Below the pieces are notes generated by a model. That model did no database searches and had not been told where the DNA came from. It saw only the letters and a list, made by a program, of their open reading frames with translations. DNA of 64,000 bases from Sandaracinus sp964481145. GTDB taxonomy: Bacteria > Myxococcota_A > Polyangia > Polyangiales > Sandaracinaceae. The DNA is taken from assembly GCA_964481145.1 (NCBI GenBank), contig CAYZTA010000022.1, forward strand, positions 15,921 through 79,920. The letters are read 5' to 3'. Below are positions 61,201-64,000 of the stretch, in pieces (position 1 is the first letter of the stretch; each line of letters opens with the position of its first letter). The position numbers and the translations under genes were made by a program.

Positions 61201-62036
61201 ACGAAGCTGCGCTCACCGAGCGTCCCGATGATCCAGATTTGCTTCTCCGCCTCGGAGCCGCCCAAGTCGCGGCCCATCAAATCGATCGTGCGAGCGACAC
61301 TCTCGAGCGGGTGCATCGAATGTTGCCGAGCTCGGCAGAGACAGAATACTTCCTCGGAAGGGTCGCGTTCGCTCGTGACAATTTGCCGGAAGCCACCGCG
61401 CATTTCGAACGCGCCATCTCGCTCGATTCGACCCGTGGAGAGTTCTATCTCTTCGCGGCTCGGGCAGCGCTCGACGCCAATCAAATCGGTCGCGCGCTCA
61501 GCCGGGTACGCGAAGCCATCACACGTGATCCAAACCTCGGTGATGCGTACTGGATCCGAGGTGCGGTGAACCTTCGCACCGGCGCGGTGCGCGACGCGCT
61601 TTCCGATCTGCAGCGCGCGATTGCGCTCGAACCCACGCGGGTCGAAGCCATCGCGCTCATGGCGGAGTGCTACGATCAGCTGCGTCAGCTCTCACAAGCG
61701 ATCGCCGCCTATCGACGGGCGCTCGCCGCTCGAGATTCGAATGGAGAGTGGTGGTATCGACTGGGCCGGCTCGAGCTCGACAGTGCCAATCGAACCGAAG
61801 CCACGCGCACGCTCGCACGCTCGACATTGCTCGGCGACGCAATGACACCCCAGCCCGGATGGCTCGCAGATGCGCATCGCTTGCAAGCCGATGCGCTCCG
61901 CCTCGGCGGCGAACGAGGGAGCGCCATCGAGCATTATCAGCGCTACCTCACCCTCGCGCCCGCCAACGCGCTCGATCGCGCCGATGTGCGTCGTACCCTC
62001 ATGGACTTGGGCGCGATCCCAGTGGGAGGGCCATGA
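58212..62036 (+). CDS. Zinc-ribbon / LDLPAPR-repeat / TM / TPR protein
   Basis: 1274 aa from the ATG at 58212. The frame upstream of it is not coding. A short zinc ribbon of the MJ0042 type opens it (CLSCTAPYELDE, CPKCGTSF). Next come about 330 Pro/Ala-rich residues in which LDLPAPR or close forms recur about eight to ten times. A single TM helix (PWILVGMVVVLIAAGAGLAF, about residues 460-479) is followed by some 15-20 TPR-type helical pairs (ALLGAGRMLLTDQP, EAIREFRRALELDSG, LLLRLGAAQVAAHQ, ERYLT-like ending). Such proteins in myxobacteria occur with motility and secretion machines. The cytosolic repeats may bind a partner while the TPR array faces the periplasm. Confidence 0.88.
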   Translation: MIKVACLSCTAPYELDERRLPANGLRMRCPKCGTSFQVFPDGRVAAVAPALESASLPKPVPPKPPMGAPGASPLGKRPPLAPAFAAPPAAPSTPNIAALKVPPPPPAKDEVEVSPEDVDLDLPALRGSSSEPAANALDLDLPAPRKVDLPKAKQPPAAEFDLDLPAPRVSPPKPAPARAIDDFDLDLPAPRNAPAAPKRAPIAPPVDVHKPSALADASRTPFDDAELPAVRDGHVTPIPSPAAQFDFDVDLPAPRTNSEAKKGTGSVLAAAEDAFGDLDLPMPKSSATNELDLPAPRGHADLPAFRRASSEPGNGRPGSDPALPKRKSPSGAPISDLPAPRGISDFPRLRGEPSAPPRSGPPLDFGALDLPLPSASSLPPEGDLDLPFPSMRPPAREVSRPPAKSDAADDMEFADIPQSSSERVSTVGLAEITPIAPTPKAKPKDVALPTPRRSRTPWILVGMVVVLIAAGAGLAFTPLGPFGSHALEAYLPGAGDPAAVRAVITRADELALHDLREDSWSALVQLAEARTHAGLNRELLARSLLHEAFYEVRFGARTGGAATLAAIRERLMQRDADDASIALGLAALELSTGDTAGAARRMARARAHRAEDPFIDLIDGEIALMEERLADADQSFRAALAHRGGAAAQWGLARTLMRGDDTGALEAAIDATLAQSERHAGARVAKARGLFARGEEAEATRLARQVAGDEPIAGQPLRASAIDRTDALLLLGRIHERRGRFQQARAAYESVIQIDGRRVEALLGAGRMLLTDQPRNALARFESALQVESAASTQIEGSGRTVRDEARLGAARAKLATERAEEARAELERLTAEHPDDAEFALWLGRVCDRLGETSQAEQHFRESVRIAPEVFEGYLSLARLYGEHDRGADAIAVLDQARARVTENAEMRQSLGNFELSRNRLPEAIREFRRALELDSGLAIARFGLGVALRRSGQLDEAETVFEQLSELDPGHPGLALERGQLYESRGQSERAVRFYEAALTERPDDPDLLLRLGAAQVAAHQIDRASDTLERVHRMLPSSAETEYFLGRVAFARDNLPEATAHFERAISLDSTRGEFYLFAARAALDANQIGRALSRVREAITRDPNLGDAYWIRGAVNLRTGAVRDALSDLQRAIALEPTRVEAIALMAECYDQLRQLSQAIAAYRRALAARDSNGEWWYRLGRLELDSANRTEATRTLARSTLLGDAMTPQPGWLADAHRLQADALRLGGERGSAIEHYQRYLTLAPANALDRADVRRTLMDLGAIPVGGP

Positions 62037-62051
62037 CGCTCCACGAAGCTC

Positions 62052-62963
62052 ATGAAGTGCCTCGTTGCGCACCAAGGAGCGCCGGACCGAACGCGCCGGG
62101 CAACGCAGAGGCCACATCGATTTCGATTGGATTGCCACGTTCGGCGTAACAGCGGCTTGCATACGCATGCAGGTCTCATCAGCGTTCTCGCACGCCACGG
62201 ACGCTCGTTCGACGGTACAGACGAAGACGTGTTTGCGACTGAAGAGCCCGTGCTTGCGTCATGCGCAGGCGCATCCTCTGCGGAACTCGTCCTGTTCGGC
62301 GAGCACGCCGGACAGCGCACGAACAAACTTCGTCGCACGCTCCGTCTCGTCTCTTCCGACTCGAGTGGTTCATATGCCGAGTTCGACGGCGTCAATATCC
62401 ACGCTGGAGTCGGTAGTACGACCGGCGCTTTGCTCGTGGGTTTGACGATCGGAGGTACGGGCGGTGTCGTGGTCGGACGGATGACAGTGGAGCCAAGGAT
62501 CGTCGAGGTGGAGATCCCGGCGGTCGCACCTCCTTCGGCGGTCGAAACACCGAGCGTCGAGGAGGAAGAAGAAGTGGCTCCGCCTCTCGCGGTCGAGCCG
62601 GAACCCAGTGAGATCGCGCCTCCTCCCGTGAGCGCCGATGCCCCCCGAGCGATGCCCTCGCGGCGCGTGACAGAGGCCGATTTGGAAGCCGAGCAGATGT
62701 TGATCGACGCCGCCCGAGCCGCGCTGGCGCGCGAGAATCCGTCGCAGGCGAGAGAGCTCTTGGTGCGGCATCGAGCGCAGTTCCCGAGCGGAGCGCTCCG
62801 TGAAGAGCGAGAGGGGCTCGAGGTGTTGGTGCTCCTACGCACCGACCCCGAGCGGGCGCGCGGCGCCGCTGCGCGATTCGCGCGCCGCTATCCGGAGAGC
62901 TTGCTTTGGCCTGCGATCGAGCGAGCGCTACGGCGTGATTCGCACGAACCCGAGTCGCCCTGA
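62052..62963 (+). CDS. Membrane protein with TPR-like module, paralogue of the ECF-linked protein
   Basis: 303 aa if the ATG at 62052 is used, 15 bases after the TPR gene stop. The start is uncertain: the first 100 residues have odd composition and no family. A Gly/Val hydrophobic span near residues 122-142 (GALLVGLTIGGTGGVVVGRM) is followed by a Glu/Pro-rich linker and a C-terminal helical module (DAARAALARENPSQARELLVRHRAQFPSG, ARGAAARFARRYPESLLWPAI). That module parallels the end of the protein at 1722-2435. No sigma gene is next to this one. Function unknown. Confidence 0.65.
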   Translation: MKCLVAHQGAPDRTRRATQRPHRFRLDCHVRRNSGLHTHAGLISVLARHGRSFDGTDEDVFATEEPVLASCAGASSAELVLFGEHAGQRTNKLRRTLRLVSSDSSGSYAEFDGVNIHAGVGSTTGALLVGLTIGGTGGVVVGRMTVEPRIVEVEIPAVAPPSAVETPSVEEEEEVAPPLAVEPEPSEIAPPPVSADAPRAMPSRRVTEADLEAEQMLIDAARAALARENPSQARELLVRHRAQFPSGALREEREGLEVLVLLRTDPERARGAAARFARRYPESLLWPAIERALRRDSHEPESP

Positions 62964-63031
62964 GCGTGAGGACGCTCACTTCGTTCCGAGGGACGGGCAA
63001 CGGATCGCAAGGCAAGGCACAAATCCTAACC

Positions 63032-64000
63032 ATGCACGCTCGCACATTCTTCATCCTTCCTTTCGTCATGGTGACCCTCGTCGGCTGCGCGCGGGGTCTC
63101 GATTTCGGCCGGCATCGCGACGATGCGAGCACAAATCCCGATGCCGGATCTTCCGAGAACTCCGATGCTGGATTTACCGAGGACGGCTCCACAGAGCTCG
63201 ACGCTTCCCGGAACGACAGCGAAGTCGCCCCACCGGACGATCCCTGCGTCGGAGTCACGTGCAATTCGCCGCCTGCCGCGACGTGCGTCGATGCGAACAC
63301 GCTTCGCGCCTACGACATGGTCGGGGAATGCAACGAAGGAGAATGCAGCTACGTCGAACGCGACGTTGCCTGCGCGAACTGTCCTTCGTGCGATGCTTGC
63401 GCGGGCGTGATGTGCAACAGGCCGCCTGAACCGACGTGCGCGAGTGCATCAATGAGGCGCACCTACGCATCGACCGGCACGTGCGAAGCCGGAAGCTGCG
63501 ACTACGCGCCGATCGACATGGTCTGCGACGCGCCTCCTGCGGCGACGTGTGCGGACGCGAGCACGACGCGGACCTACGCTTCGAGCGGGATGTGCGCCGG
63601 CGGGACGTGCAACTACACACCGATCGACACCGCGTGCAACGCGCCTCCCGCGGCGACGTGTGTCGATGCGAACACGCTTCGAACGTATGCACCGACGGGC
63701 ACCTGCACGGGCGGGACGTGCACGTACACGCCCACCGACACGCCGTGTCTCCTTGGCTGCAGCGCCGGCCGCTGCGCGGCCGAAGGCCGCACGTTCGAGG
63801 CCTACCTCAAGGCATCCAACACCGATGCGGACGACTCCTTCGGCTATTCGGTTTCCCTCTCCGGCGACCTCTTGGCCGTGTGCGCGTTTGGGGAAGACTC
63901 GTCGGCCACCGGCGTGAACGGCGACCAGACCAATAACTCCGCGACCAGTAGCGGCGCGGTGTACGTGTTTCGTCGAAGTGCTACTGGAACCTGGACCCAG
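63032..64000 (+). CDS. Cys-repeat / FG-GAP lipoprotein, 3' end cut by window edge
   Basis: 323 codons are visible from the ATG at 63032; the frame is open to the edge. The signal peptide ends in TLVGC, a good lipobox. An Asp/Ser spacer (GSSENSDAGFTEDGS) precedes about four Cys repeats of some 35 residues (PPAATCVDANTLRTYAPTGTC, GGTCNYTPIDTAC). At the end an FG-GAP-type beta-propeller repeat starts (DSFGYSVSLSGDLLAVCAFGEDSS, SGAVYVFRR). This layout is common in myxobacterial surface proteins and suggests adhesion or ligand binding. The number of propeller blades is not visible. Confidence 0.85.
   Translation, partial: MHARTFFILPFVMVTLVGCARGLDFGRHRDDASTNPDAGSSENSDAGFTEDGSTELDASRNDSEVAPPDDPCVGVTCNSPPAATCVDANTLRAYDMVGECNEGECSYVERDVACANCPSCDACAGVMCNRPPEPTCASASMRRTYASTGTCEAGSCDYAPIDMVCDAPPAATCADASTTRTYASSGMCAGGTCNYTPIDTACNAPPAATCVDANTLRTYAPTGTCTGGTCTYTPTDTPCLLGCSAGRCAAEGRTFEAYLKASNTDADDSFGYSVSLSGDLLAVCAFGEDSSATGVNGDQTNNSATSSGAVYVFRRSATGTWTQ

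Noticed and set aside
62033..62149. 38-codon frame starting in the TPR gene stop (ATGA overlap)
   Set aside because: It is short, has no family and is overlapped by the longer frame that holds the conserved TPR-like module.
1..64000. CRISPR array, prophage, transposon, rRNA or tRNA genes
   Set aside because: No regularly spaced direct repeats with unique spacers, no integrase or transposase motif, and no cloverleaf or rRNA sequence was recognised. The only tandem array is coding.

Overview
This 64 kb window is a piece of a bacterial chromosome that looks like a myxobacterium (Myxococcota, probably the Polyangiales/Sandaracinaceae side). The evidence is indirect but consistent: high-GC codon use, many Cys-rich secreted lipoproteins with DxDNDCDG (MopE-type) repeats, a Hanks-type Ser/Thr kinase with PEGA, an NtrC-family sigma-54 activator, an ECF sigma operon with exported proteins, a zinc-ribbon/TPR protein with Pro-rich LDLPAPR repeats, and a DUF5916 protein. 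No rRNA, tRNA, CRISPR, prophage or insertion sequence was recognised. A 100-N scaffold gap (45181-45280) shows that this is a draft assembly.

Layout. 1-4460 (minus): a probable operon encoding a c-type cytochrome lipoprotein, an exported protein, an ECF sigma factor, a membrane protein that is probably its regulator, and a MopE-like lipoprotein that runs off the left edge. 4563-10857 (plus): an MshEN/HEAT protein and gatCAB (tRNA amidotransferase). 10858-11065: an AT-rich intergenic stretch with a cluster of DnaA-box-like sequences. 11066-17600 (minus): a DUF2141 protein, hflX, and the tightly packed run cysD-cysN-nagZ-xth. 17715-20600 (plus): a DUF1304 protein, a YggS-type PLP protein and a membrane diguanylate cyclase. 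20582-22270 (minus): ruvB and ruvA. 22335-28555: a DUF5916 protein, a GNAT-nitrilase fusion, a sugar epimerase-like enzyme and an NtrC-type regulator. 28559-34037: a LexA-like box, uvrA, and a SEC-C/coiled-coil/RelE-like fusion protein. 34060-43518: a phospholipase D-like lipoprotein, a fatty-acid desaturase, a GMC oxidoreductase, a Ser/Thr kinase, an L,D-transpeptidase and a low-molecular-weight phosphatase. 43581-48134 (minus): three Cys-rich lipoproteins, the largest with a 123-bp tandem repeat array broken by the N gap. 48224-55138: pyrG, a short NAD-binding protein, a metallophosphoesterase, a TerB-PPP phosphatase fusion, a VOC protein, a 2OG-Fe(II) oxygenase and a relic PIN-domain toxin. 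55138-58070 (minus): zapA, fau and uvrC. 58212-64000 (plus): a zinc-ribbon/TPR giant, a paralogue of the ECF-linked membrane protein, and an FG-GAP lipoprotein that runs off the right edge.

Most of the window is housekeeping: translation fidelity (gatCAB, hflX), DNA repair (uvrA, uvrC, ruvA, ruvB, xth), sulfate activation, CTP synthesis, cell division and cell-wall recycling. Between these lie secreted and signalling genes with unusual domain combinations. The most interesting items are the SEC-C/RelE-like fusion after uvrA, the TerB-PPP phosphatase, the eukaryote-like Cys-repeat/fibrinogen-like lipoprotein with a collapsed repeat, the DnaA-box cluster after gatB, the LexA-like box at uvrA, and the truncated toxin-antitoxin relic next to uvrC. 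All functions are inferred from reading the sequence; no database search was run.
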